This document shows, in pieces, positions 52,756-62,384 of a stretch of DNA of 64,000 nucleotides (positions are counted from its first letter, which is position 1; the number at the start of each line of letters is the position of its first letter). Both the position numbers and the translations under genes were made by a program. Source of the DNA: Dokdonella_A sp963834755 (lineage in GTDB: Bacteria; Pseudomonadota; Gammaproteobacteria; Xanthomonadales; Rhodanobacteraceae); the NCBI GenBank assembly GCA_963834755.1, contig CAWICQ010000010.1, forward strand, positions 372,001 to 436,000, read 5' to 3'. A model generated the notes under the pieces. The model saw nothing but the letters and a program-made list of their open reading frames with translations. It had not been told where the DNA came from and searched no databases.

Positions 52756-55236
52756 ATGGCCAAGAATCTCCTCATCGTCGAGTCGCCAGCGAAGGCGAAG
52801 ACGATCAACAAGTACCTCGGCAAGGACTTCCAGGTGCTGGCGTCCTACGGGCACGTGCGCGATCTGGTGCCCAAGGAAGGCGCGGTCGACATCGATAACG
52901 ACTTCGCGATGAACTACGAAGTCATCGAAAAGAACGAGAAGCACGTCGACGCGATCGCCAAAGCCGCGGCGAAGGCCGATGCGCTTTATCTGGCGACCGA
53001 CCTTGATCGCGAAGGTGAGGCGATCTCGTGGCACATCGCCGAGATCCTGAAGCAACGCGGTCTGCTCGAAGGACGCGCGGTGCATCGCGTGGTGTTCTCC
53101 GAGATCACGCCGCGCGCGATCAAGGAAGCCGTCGCGCAGCCGCGGCGCCTGTCGATGGATCTGGTCAACGCGCAGCAGGCGCGGCGCGCGCTCGACTATC
53201 TGGTCGGCTTCAATCTTTCGCCGGTGTTGTGGCGCAAGGTGCAGCGCGGGCTCTCGGCCGGCCGCGTGCAATCGCCGGCGCTGCGCATGATCGTCGAGCG
53301 CGAAGAAGAGATCGAAGCGTTCAAGGCGCGCGAATACTGGTCGATCGAAGCCGACTGCGCGCATCCGGATCAGCCGTTCAAGGCGCGGCTCTGGAAGTTG
53401 CGCGGCAAGAAGTTCGAGCAGTTCGATCTGGTCAACGAGCACGATGCGCAGGCGGCGCGCGACACGTTGAAGAAAGCCGCGCAGGGCCGGCTCGTCGTCA
53501 GCGATATCCAGTCCAAGGAACGCAAACGCCGGCCGGCGCCGCCGTTCACGACATCGACGCTGCAGCAGGAAGCCGCGCGCAAGCTCGGCTACGCCACGAA
53601 CCGCACGATGCGGCTCGCGCAACAATTGTACGAAGGCGTGCCGATCGGCGATGAAGGCATCGTTGGCCTGATCACCTACATGCGCACCGACGCGGTGCAT
53701 CTTTCGAGCGAGGCGATCACGGAATTGCGCGACGTGATCCAGCGCGACTACGGTCCGCGCGCGCTGCCCGAGCATCCGAATTTCTATCGCAACAAATCCA
53801 AGAACGCGCAGGAAGCGCACGAGGCGATCCGCCCGACATCGGCGCTGCATAGGCCCAAGGATGTCGCCGCGTATCTCAACGAAGATCAGCGCAAGCTTTA
53901 TGAGCTGATCTGGAAGCGCGCCGTCGCCTGCCAGATGCAATTCGCGACGTTGAATACGGTTTCGGTCGATCTTGCCTGCGGTGCCGATTCCACGTTCCGT
54001 GCGAGCGGCACGACCGTCGTCGATCCCGGTTTCCTCGCGGTCTACGAAGAAGGCCGCGACCAGAAAAATGTCGAGGACGACGACGAGGGTCGCAAGCTGC
54101 CGGCGATGACGATCGGCGAAGCGGTGCCGCTGCGCGAGATCTCGGCGGACCAGCATTTCACCGAGCCGCCGCCGCGTTATTCGGAAGCATCGCTGGTCAA
54201 GACGCTCGAGGAATACGGCATCGGCCGTCCGTCGACGTACGCGAGCATCATCCAGGTGCTGCTGAATCGCGAGTACGTGATTCTGGACAGCCGCCGCTTT
54301 CGTCCGACCGACGTCGGCCGCGCGGTCGCCAAGTTCCTCTCGGGCCATTTCGCCAAGTACGTCGACTACGATTTCACCGCCAAGCTCGAGGACGAGCTCG
54401 ACGCGGTCAGCCGCGGCGAAGAGGAATGGGTGCCGCTGCTCGAGAAATTCTGGAAGCCGTTCAAGGCGCAGGTCGACGAGAAGAACGAAACCGTCGACCG
54501 TTCCGAAGCGACCGGCGCGCGCGAGCTCGGCATCGATCCGAAAAGCGGCAAGCCGGTGCAGGTGCGTCTCGGCCGTTACGGGCCGTTCGCGCAGATCGGC
54601 ACCAAGGACGACGCCGACAAGCCGAAGTTCGCCAGCCTTCGCGTCGGCCAGAGCATGCACACGATTTCGCTGCCCGATGCGCTGGAGCTGTTCAAGTTGC
54701 CGCGCAATCTCGGCAAGGCCGACGACGGCGAGGACATCACGGTCGGCGTCGGCCGCTTCGGTCCGTTCGTCAAGCAGGGCGGCAACTACGCATCGCTGCA
54801 ACCCGGCGATGATCCGTACACGATCGAGCTGCCGCGCGCGCTCGAGCTGATCCGCGCGAAAGCCGAAGCCGCGGCAAACCGCATCATCAAGGACTTCGGC
54901 AACGGCGTGCAGGTGTTGAACGGCCGCTACGGGCCGTACATCACCGACGGCGAAAAGAACGCGCGCATTCCGAAAGGTCGCGAGCCGTCGGAACTCACGG
55001 CCGAGGAAAGCGCAGGATTGCTCGCCGCGGCACCGAACCGTCCGAAACGCGGCGGTCGTTTTGGCGGGAAGTCCGCCAAATCCGCGAAGAGCGACGCCGC
55101 GCCAAAGGCCGCGCCGGCCGAGAAAAAAGCAGCCGTCAAGAAAGCGGCCAAGAAAACAGCCGTGAAGAAACCCGCGGCGCGCAAGAAAACCGCGGCGAAG
55201 AAATCCACCGCGCGCAAAACGCCGCAAGCGTCATGA
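52756..55236 (+). CDS. topA: DNA topoisomerase I (type IA)
   Basis: 826 residues. ATG 52756 has AGGA at a normal distance; the ATG two codons earlier does not. Toprim domain LLIVESPAKAKTINKYLG and ATDLDREGEAISWH. The catalytic tyrosine is in GLITYMRTDAVHLS. Then AHEAIRPTS, GIGRPSTYASII and the cap region. The C-terminus lacks the zinc fingers of E. coli TopA and instead has repeat domains (LGRYGPFAQIG, VGRFGPFVKQGGNYASL, LNGRYGPYITDG) and a lysine/alanine-rich tail of about 60 residues (KKAAKKTAVKKPAARKK), as in Xanthomonas-type enzymes. It relaxes negative supercoils. Confidence 0.97.
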   Translation: MAKNLLIVESPAKAKTINKYLGKDFQVLASYGHVRDLVPKEGAVDIDNDFAMNYEVIEKNEKHVDAIAKAAAKADALYLATDLDREGEAISWHIAEILKQRGLLEGRAVHRVVFSEITPRAIKEAVAQPRRLSMDLVNAQQARRALDYLVGFNLSPVLWRKVQRGLSAGRVQSPALRMIVEREEEIEAFKAREYWSIEADCAHPDQPFKARLWKLRGKKFEQFDLVNEHDAQAARDTLKKAAQGRLVVSDIQSKERKRRPAPPFTTSTLQQEAARKLGYATNRTMRLAQQLYEGVPIGDEGIVGLITYMRTDAVHLSSEAITELRDVIQRDYGPRALPEHPNFYRNKSKNAQEAHEAIRPTSALHRPKDVAAYLNEDQRKLYELIWKRAVACQMQFATLNTVSVDLACGADSTFRASGTTVVDPGFLAVYEEGRDQKNVEDDDEGRKLPAMTIGEAVPLREISADQHFTEPPPRYSEASLVKTLEEYGIGRPSTYASIIQVLLNREYVILDSRRFRPTDVGRAVAKFLSGHFAKYVDYDFTAKLEDELDAVSRGEEEWVPLLEKFWKPFKAQVDEKNETVDRSEATGARELGIDPKSGKPVQVRLGRYGPFAQIGTKDDADKPKFASLRVGQSMHTISLPDALELFKLPRNLGKADDGEDITVGVGRFGPFVKQGGNYASLQPGDDPYTIELPRALELIRAKAEAAANRIIKDFGNGVQVLNGRYGPYITDGEKNARIPKGREPSELTAEESAGLLAAAPNRPKRGGRFGGKSAKSAKSDAAPKAAPAEKKAAVKKAAKKTAVKKPAARKKTAAKKSTARKTPQAS

Positions 55237-55273
55237 TGCAGCACACGCGCCGCGAATCCCGGCTCGACGCTCG

Positions 55274-55833
55274 ATGGATGCGTCGCTGAGCCGAAATCGT
55301 AGCGGCGCTGCGCGCTGGCGGCGTCGTCGCCTATCCGACGGAAGCGGTGTTCGGACTCGGCTGTGATCCGCGCAATCGACGCGCATGCGAGCGCCTGTTC
55401 GCGATCAAGCGGCGACCGCCGACGCAGGGCGTGCTGCTGATCGCAGCCGAATTCGCAGGGCTCGAACCGTACATCGATCCGTCGTCCGTCCCCGCCGAAG
55501 CGCTGGCACGCGCGATGGCGACCTGGCCGGGACCGCACACATGGATATTTCCGCGCGCGGCTGACGCGCCCTCCTGGCTCGCCGGTGCGCACGCGGGCAT
55601 CGCGCGTGCGGGTGACGGCGCACCCGCCCGCCGCCGCGCTCTGCCGCGCGTTCGGCGGCGCGATCGTCTCGACCAGCGCGAACCGTCACAGCGAGCCTCC
55701 GGCGCTGACCGCCGACGAGGTGCGCGCGGCCTTTGGCGCCGAAATCGACGCGATCCTGAACGGAAACGTGGGGGGACTTGAGCGGCCGACGCCGATCCGC
55801 GACGCTATCAGCGGGGCGACCGTGCGTGCGTGA
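55274..55833 (+). CDS. tsaC: Threonylcarbamoyl-AMP synthase, two frame shifts
   Basis: About 185 residues, the short TsaC type, if two single-base insertions are removed. Start ATG 55274 (MDASL), then one extra base near 55290 and the second frame (EIVAALRAGGVVAYPTEAVF, LGCDP, AIKRRPPTQGVLLIA). Near 55615 a second extra base leads to the last frame (VRVTAHPPAAALCRAFGGAI, VSTSANRHSEPPALT). It makes threonylcarbamoyl-adenylate for the t6A37 tRNA modification. The gene is essential in most bacteria, so the shifts are most likely errors. It lies directly after topA, the usual place. Confidence 0.85.
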
Positions 55834-55885
55834 CTGCGGGTGTGGAGAAGGGTCGAACGTATTCCGACGCTAGGGAGAGGGGAAC

Positions 55886-57260
55886 TTGTCTGCTGTTGTC
55901 GAACGTGCAGCCACTGCGCTGCCGCTGCTGAACGTCGCGCGACCAGACCGGGCTTTCGCCTGGCGTGAGGGGCGCCCGATTTCGGTGGCGCGATTCCTCG
56001 CCGACGTCGATGCCGTCGCCGCGGCGCTGCCGCCGGCGTCCTTTGCCGTGAACCTCTGCGAGGATCGCTATCCGTTCCTGGTCGGATTCTGCGCTGTTGC
56101 GAGCCGCGGACAAACCAATCTCCTGCCGCCCTCGCGTGCGCCGGCCGCGATCGAGGAAGTGCTGGCCGGGCAGACCGGCAGCTACGCGCTCGGCGATGCA
56201 CACCGCCAAGGACTCTCCGCGCACTACCTGCACCTTCGACTCGACGACGACCGGCTCGACGACGACAAGGTCCGCATCAACTTCGCGGTGCCCGAGATCG
56301 ATGGCGAGCAGGTCGTCGCGATCGGTTTCACTTCCGGCAGCACCGGCCAGCCGAAGGCGAATGCCAAGACATGGTCGGCGGTTCGCGCGAGCAGCGCGCA
56401 CAACGCGCGCCTTCTCGCTGCTGCGCTCGGCCTGCACGGCGATGAGATTGCGCACATCGTCGCGACCGTGCCGCCGCAGCACATGTACGGTCTTGAGCTG
56501 TCGATTCTTCTGCCGTTGCTGGGGCCGTTCGCGGTGCATGGCGGTCGGCCGTTCTTTCCGGCCGACGTCGCCGCCGCGCTTGCCGAAGTCCCCGCGCCGC
56601 GCATGCTGGTGACGACGCCGATTCATCTGCAGGCGCTGTTGCGCGATCCGGTCACGTTGCCGCCGCTGGCGGCGATTACCTCGGCGACCGCGCCGCTATG
56701 CGCCGAACTGGCGGTCGAAGCAGAAGCGCGCTACGGCGCACCGGTCGTCGAGTTGTTCGGTTCGACCGAAACCTGCGTGATCGCGCATCGCCGCCCGACG
56801 TGCGAAAACGCGTGGCGCCTCTACCCGGATATCGTGTTGCGCCCGCAGCCGGACGGCACGCTGGTCGATGCGCCCTACTTCGGCCAGCCGGTCGTATTGC
56901 AGGATGTCGTCGAGTTGTTGCCTGACCACGCGTTCCATCTGCGCGGACGCAACGCCGACCTCGTCGAGATCGCCGGCAAGCGCGCGTCGCTTTCGGATTT
57001 GACGCATCGCGTGCTCGCGCTTGCCGGGCGTGATCGACGCCATCGTGCTGCAACTCGAAGAAGAAGACGGTGCCGGCGTCCGTCGCATCGCCGCGCTGGT
57101 CGTCGCGCCGAATCGCTGCGAGTCGGACCTGATGGATGGACTGCGCCGCTCGGTCGATCCGGTATTCCTGCCGCGTCGGCTGCGTTGCGTCGATGCGCTT
57201 CCGCGCAACGAGACCGGCAAGCTTGCGCTTGCGGCGGTGCTCGCGGCGCTCAAAGGCTGA
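55886..57260 (+). CDS. AMP-binding acyl/aryl-adenylating enzyme, one frame shift
   Basis: About 457 residues from a TTG at 55886 behind GGGAGAGGGG. ANL-superfamily adenylation domain: AIGFTSGSTGQPKANAKTW (P-loop), PPQHMYGLELSILLPLL, VELFGSTETCVIAHR, FHLRGRNADLVEIAGKRASL. The C-terminal lid continues in the +1 frame after one extra T near 57025 (GVIDAIVLQLEEED to PRNETGKLALAAV, the catalytic lysine region). Short ANL proteins like this activate acyl or aryl acids onto carrier proteins in aryl-polyene and xanthomonadin pathways. Proximity to the ketosynthases at 62.4 kb suggests such a role, but five genes intervene. Confidence 0.75.
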
Positions 57261-57378
57261 CGCGCGCAAATTGCGATTGGGGCGCGACGAGATTCTTGGG
57301 ATCGAAACGTTGGACGATGACGTCGCCGATGCGTCGGCGCGAGCGCGCGCGCGCGTTGCGGCGAGCGCGGCAGACCAG

Positions 57379-57418
57379 AAAAAGAAAAGCCCCGAGGGCC
57401 AGGGGGAGCCCTCGGGGC
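57379..57418 (-). terminator. Strong rho-independent terminator of the sRNA/polA 3' region
   Basis: An 11-bp stem (GCCCCGAGGGC/GCCCTCGGGGC, 57389-57399 and 57408-57418) with an 8-base loop is followed on the minus strand by TTTTCTTTTT. Confidence 0.93.
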
Positions 57419-57490
57419 CGGTGGAAAACCAGTCTGGGGAGGGACCGATTTCCCGGGGTTGCACTCAGGGAGGTGAGTGAACCACGGGCG
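57379..57490 (-). ncRNA. sX13: sX13-like small RNA downstream of polA
   Basis: About 110 nt on the minus strand; the 5' end is uncertain and a further hairpin (GGGCGC/GCGCCC) lies just upstream at about 57485-57510. Hairpin 1 (57483-57457) pairs GGTT-CACTCA with TGAGTG-AACC and exposes loop CCTCCC. Hairpin 2 pairs ATCGGTC with GACTGGT and exposes CCTCCCCA. The terminator loop is also C-rich (TCCCCCTG). C-rich loops that pair with Shine-Dalgarno sequences are the hallmark of Xanthomonas sX13, which is also encoded next to polA. Homology is inferred from structure and position. Confidence 0.7.
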
Positions 57491-57700
57491 CCGTTGCGTG
57501 CGCCCATCAGTGGGACCGGGGTATCCCGCGAAAGTTCGCACGCCGATTTGAGGCGAGAATCGGTTGCGTTTATTGATGATTCAGGCGCGACGCCGCGATG
57601 TTAAATCCCTGTAAACATTGAAAAATCGGCGAAACGCTCGGAAAAGACGCGGTACACGCGAAGAATGGCAACAAACAAGCTCGAAGGCGCGATAGGAGCG

Positions 57701-60476
57701 CTAATGCGCTTCGTCCCAGTTCGCGCCGACGCCGATATCGACGATCAGCGGAACCGAAAGCTCGGCCGCGTCGGCCATGCGTTCGCGAATGCCGGCGCTG
57801 ACCGCTTCGATGCGATCTTCTCGAATCTCGAACACGAGCTCGTCGTGGACCTGCATCAGCATATGCGCGGCCTCGTCCTGATCGATCAGCCACGCATCGA
57901 CCGCGATCATCGCGCGCTTGATGATGTCCGCCGCGGTGCCCTGCATCGGCGCGTTGATCGCAGCGCGTTCGGCGCCCGAACGCTGCACTTGATTGCGCGA
58001 ATTGATGTAGTCGAGATAGAGGCGCCGGCCGAACACGGTTTCGACATAGCCGTCCCGATGCGCCTCTTCGCGCACGCGATCCATGAATTCGCGCACGCCG
58101 GGATAGCGTGAAAAATAACGCGCCATGTAGTCCTGCGCTTCGCCGCGTCCGACGCCGAGCTGTCGCGCCAGACCAAACGCGCTCATGCCGTACATCAAAC
58201 CGAAGTTGATCGCCTTCGCGGCTCGGCGCTGGTTCGTGTCGACCTGATCGAGCGGCAATCCGAACACCTCGGCAGCGGTCGCGCGATGGATGTCCTGATT
58301 GCCGTGGAAGGCCGCGAGCAGACCGGCATCGCCGGACAAGTGCGCCATGATGCGCAGCTCGATCTGCGAATAATCAGCCGCGACGACTTTCCATCCCGGC
58401 GGCGCCACGAACGCCTGGCGGATGCGCCGGCCCTCTTCGGTACGAATCGGAATGTTTTGCAGGTTCGGGTCGACCGAAGATAGCCGCCCGGTCGCCGCCG
58501 TCGCCTGGTTGTAGTTCGTGTGCACGCGCCCGGTGCGCGGATTCAAGTTGTCGGGAAGCTTCTCCGTGTACGTCGAGCGAAGCTTCGCAAGCCCGCGGTA
58601 TTCGAGGATCAGTCGCGGCAGCGCGTGATCGTTGGCGATCGCCTCGAGCGCTTCTTCGTTCGTCGACGGTTGTCCGCTCGGCGTCTTCATCAGCGCCGGG
58701 AGTTTCAACTCGTCGAACAGGATCGCCTGCAACTGCTTGGGCGAATCGAGACTGAAATTGCGGCCGGCGATCGCGTACGCCTGCTCGGTCAACTCGTGCA
58801 TGCGCCGTGCGAGCTCGTTGCTCTGACGCTTCAGTGCGGCCGTGTCGATCAACACGCCGGTCTGCTCCATGCGCGCGAGCACCGGCACGCAGCGGCATTT
58901 CGATCGTTTCGTACACTTCGCGCAGGCGCGGTGCGGCTTCGAGCTTCGGCCACAGCGCGCGATGCAGGCGCAACGTGACGTCGGCGTCCTCGGCCGCGTA
59001 CTTGCACGCGGTTTCGATGTCGACTTGCGAAAACGGAATCTGCTTCGCGCCGCGGCCTGTCACTTGCTCGTAAGGAATCGTCTCGTGGCCGAGATGACGC
59101 TTGGCGAGCGAGTCCATGTCGTGCCGCGACGCGGTCGAATTCAGCACGTACGATTCGAGCATCGTGTCGTGCGCGACGCCGCGCATCGTGATGCCGTAGG
59201 TCGACATCACGTTCATGTCGTATTTTGCGTTCTGGCCGAGCTTGATCTTGTCGGGATCTTCGAGCAGCGGCTTCAACCGGTTCAGAACGTCTTCGCGATC
59301 GAGCTGCGAGGGCGTGCCCGGGCAATCGTGACCGAGCGGAATGTAGGCGGCCTCGCGCACCGCGACCGCGATCGAGATGCCGATGACTTCGGCCTGCATC
59401 GGATCGAGCGAATCGGTTTCGGTATCAAACGCGATCAGTTCGGCCGTACGCAGTTTTCCGAGCCAGCGTTCGAGCTGGTCGGCGGTCGTCACGAGCTCGT
59501 AGTTGCCGGGCCCCTGCAGCGCCGGATCGACGATGATCTTCGGCGCTTCGCCGATGCCGCGCACGCCGAACTCGCGATGCGTCGGAATGTCGGCGGCCGG
59601 CAAATCGCGCGCCGCGGGCGCCGGGTTGCCCGCGTCCAGCTCTTTCAGCGCGGCATTGAATTCGTAGCGCTTGTACAGCGTGCGCAACGTAGCAGCGTCG
59701 CGTTCGCGCAATTTGAGATCGGTCGGACCGAGATCGAGCGCGACATCGGTCTTGATCGTCGCGAGCTGCCGCGACAACGGCAACTGCGGCAATGCGCGGC
59801 GCAGGTTCTCGCCGATCTTGCCGCCGACCTTGTCCGCGTTGGCGATCACCTCGTCGAGCGTGCCGTATTCGCCGAGCCATTTCGCGGCGGTCTTCGGCCC
59901 GCATTTCTCGACGCCCGGTATGTTATCGACGCTGTCGCCCATCAGCGCGAGCAGATCGACGATGCGCTGCGGCGGCACGCCGAATTTCTCGACCACACCG
60001 GCTTCGTCGAGGGTCGTGTTGCTCATCGTATTGACCAGCACGATGCCGGGCGCGACGAGCTGCGCGAAGTCCTTGTCGCCGGTCGACACCGTGACGTCGA
60101 TGCCGACTTTTGCCGCCTGCACGGCGAGCGTGCCGATGACGTCGTCGGCTTCGACGCCTTCGACGCGCAGGATCGGAAAACCGAGCGCGGCGACGATCGC
60201 GAGCATCGGTTCGATCTGCGCAGCGAGCGGATCGGGCATCGCCTCGCGATTCGCCTTGTATTCGGCATACAACACGTCGCGGAAGGTCGGACCGGGCGCG
60301 TCCTGCACGAACGCCGCGTAGTCCGGTTTCGAATTCAGCGTCGCACGCAGCATGTTGACCACGCCGAACAACGCGCCGGTCGGTTCGCCCGTCGAATTGG
60401 TGAGCGGCGGCAACGCATGAAATGCGCGGTAGAGATAAGATGAACCGTCGATGAGGACGAGACGGGGACGCGGCAT
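57701..60476 (-). CDS. polA: DNA polymerase I, one frame shift
   Basis: About 924 residues if one extra base near 58885 is removed. N-terminal 5'-3' exonuclease (LVLIDGSSYLYRAFHALPPL, DDVIGTLAVQAA, STGDKDFAQLV, GDSVDNIPGVEKCGPKTAAK). The 3'-5' exonuclease domain keeps its acidic residues (FDTETDSLDPM, AEDADVTLRLH). Polymerase domain: AADYSQIELRIMAHLSGD, RRAAKAINFGLMYGMSAFGL, MQVHDELVFEI. The shift falls between the exonuclease and polymerase halves (EMPL, then PVLARMEQTGVLID). An essential-type gene broken by one base points to a sequence error. DUF2782 is divergent upstream. Confidence 0.93.
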
Positions 60477-60624
60477 GGAAGGTCGGCAGAGAAGGGGCTG
60501 TCGGAGCTTGGCAAGCGCCAGCCGGCTTTGCAACGCGACCGCCCGCTGGCCCGTCCTGTGACACGCACGTCTCACGATTCATCGCTGCCCTGCTAGGCTT
60601 GCCGACGTACGAAGGAGAGACGTC

Positions 60625-61131
60625 ATGCGCATCATCAGCCGCTTCGCTCTGCTCTCGATGGTCATCGTTTCGACGTTTGCGATCGGCGCGCCACCCGACA
60701 GCAAGGCGCCCCCCAAGGCGGACGCGCCGCCGCCGCCCGGCCTCAACGATCCGGGCGTGGCCTCGCCGACGGCAGCGGGCGCAGGGCAAAACGCCGCGTC
60801 CGCCGTTGACGCTGCAAACGATGCCGCAGCCGACCCGCTCGCACCGGTGCCGAAACCGGACACGCGGATCGTCCGCAGCAAGGCCGATCGCGATCCGAAT
60901 GCCACCGTCGCTCAGCGCATGGCCGCGAGCGAGCACACGACGCGCCAGCAGTCCGGCGACACGGTCGACGAATACCGTCAGAACGGCAAGGTCTGGATGA
61001 TCCACATCGTGCCGCGGGGCGGCGGCCCGGACGAAACCTTCATGGACACGACCGGCACCGGACGCCTCACGCGCGATCCGCGGCAAGGTCCGGTTTCGCC
61101 GGTCTATTTCTCGCTGTACGACTGGAACTGA
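60625..61131 (+). CDS. DUF2782 exported protein
   Basis: 168 residues from ATG 60625 with AAGGAGAG upstream. Signal peptide (RFALLSMVIVSTFAIGA), a proline/alanine-rich linker of about 60 residues, and the DUF2782 domain: DTRIVRSKADRD, SGDTVDEYRQNGKVWMIHIVPRGG. The family is short, periplasmic and found next to polA in Xanthomonas and relatives. The function is unknown. It is divergent from polA, with a 148-base promoter gap. Confidence 0.88.
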   Translation: MRIISRFALLSMVIVSTFAIGAPPDSKAPPKADAPPPPGLNDPGVASPTAAGAGQNAASAVDAANDAAADPLAPVPKPDTRIVRSKADRDPNATVAQRMAASEHTTRQQSGDTVDEYRQNGKVWMIHIVPRGGGPDETFMDTTGTGRLTRDPRQGPVSPVYFSLYDWN

Positions 61132-61196
61132 CAGGCCTTTAGTTGGGATCCGCGCGAGCGGGTTCGACTCGTCGCCCGGCGCGAGCCGCGCCTGCG

Positions 61197-62126
61197 CTAC
61201 GGGCGCTCGAACCAATCGCGCGGCTTGAGGTATTCCGCCAAGCGCGCTTCGTCGCTGCCCGGTTCCGGCGTGTAGCCATACTCGAATCGAACGCGCGGCG
61301 GCAGGCTCATCAGGATCGATTCGGCGCGACCACCCGATTGCAATCCGAACAGCGTGCCGCGGTCGTAGACGAGATTGAATTCGACATAGCGGCCGCGGCG
61401 ATACAGCTGGAACTCGCGTTCGCGCGCCGCATATGCCGTGTTCCTGCGGCGCGCGACGATCGGCACGTACGCATCGAGAAATCCGTTGCCGACCGCACGC
61501 GTCAATGCGAAGCAGCGATCGAAGCCGCCTTCGTCGAGGTCGTCGTAAAAGAGCCCACCGACGCCGCGCGTTTCGGCGCGATGCTTGAGATAGAAATATT
61601 CGTCGCACCAGCGTTTGTAGCGCGCATAGACATCCGCGCCGAACGGCGCCGAGAGATCGCGGGCGACGCCGTGCCAGTGCATGACATCCTCGTCGAACGG
61701 ATAGAACGGCGTCAGATCGAAGCCGCCGCCGAACCACCACACGGGTTCTGCGTTCTCGGCGCGCGCTTCGAAGTAGCGGACGTTCATGTGCGTCGTCGGC
61801 ACATAGGGATTTCGCGGATGCGCGATCAGCGACACACCGAGCGCCGTCCACGCGCGACCCGCGATCGCCGGCCGATGCGCGCTCGCCGACGGCGGCAACG
61901 CCGCGCCGCCGACTTCCGAAAAACCGACGCCTGTCTGCTCGAACACCGCGCCCTGCTTCAACACGCGCGAGCGTCCACCGCCGCCTTCGGCACGCTGCCA
62001 CGCATCCTCGGTGAAGCGCGCGCTTCCGTCCGCCGATTCGAGCGCCGCACAAAGGCGATCCTGCAGATCGCGCAGAAACGCGCGCACCTGATCGATCGAA
62101 CCTGGATGACCGGCGGCTTCGCTCAT
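61197..62126 (-). CDS. hemF: Oxygen-dependent coproporphyrinogen III oxidase
   Basis: 309 residues from ATG 62126. It decarboxylates coproporphyrinogen III to protoporphyrinogen IX using O2. Family blocks in order: AGRAWTALGVSLIAHPRNPY, THMNVRYFEA, WWFGGGFDLTPFYPFDEDVMHWH, KHRAETRGVGGLFYDDLDEGG, EFNLVYDRGTLFGLQSGGRAESILMSLPP, and the C-terminal KPRDWFERP. The length matches the family. It implies aerobic haem synthesis. Monocistronic; the 62127-62384 upstream gap shows no other gene. Confidence 0.97.
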   Translation of the reverse strand: MSEAAGHPGSIDQVRAFLRDLQDRLCAALESADGSARFTEDAWQRAEGGGGRSRVLKQGAVFEQTGVGFSEVGGAALPPSASAHRPAIAGRAWTALGVSLIAHPRNPYVPTTHMNVRYFEARAENAEPVWWFGGGFDLTPFYPFDEDVMHWHGVARDLSAPFGADVYARYKRWCDEYFYLKHRAETRGVGGLFYDDLDEGGFDRCFALTRAVGNGFLDAYVPIVARRRNTAYAAREREFQLYRRGRYVEFNLVYDRGTLFGLQSGGRAESILMSLPPRVRFEYGYTPEPGSDEARLAEYLKPRDWFERP

Positions 62127-62384
62127 TGGGGAATTTCGCTGAATCGGAAATGCGGGGGCGAAATGGTAGCAGCACGCTCCTGCGCGCCTTCACCGAACGC
62201 TCGCAGGCGCGGCAGGCGATGCGCGCGGCGCTCGCAGCGACGATGCGACGACGCATTCCCGAACCGACCAGTTGCGAAATGCCGCTCAATCGCGGCGATT
62301 TGCGCACCAGTCGACACATCGGGCCCTGCATGCGTTTGAAACGCGTGTGTCATACTTCGGCCGCCTCGCCGGATCCGACGACGC

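Noticed and set aside
60477..62331. Upstream part of the 802-residue open frame that runs from 62331 to 59923 on the minus strand
   Set aside because: It overlaps hemF in another frame and DUF2782 antisense, and its end overlaps polA out of frame.
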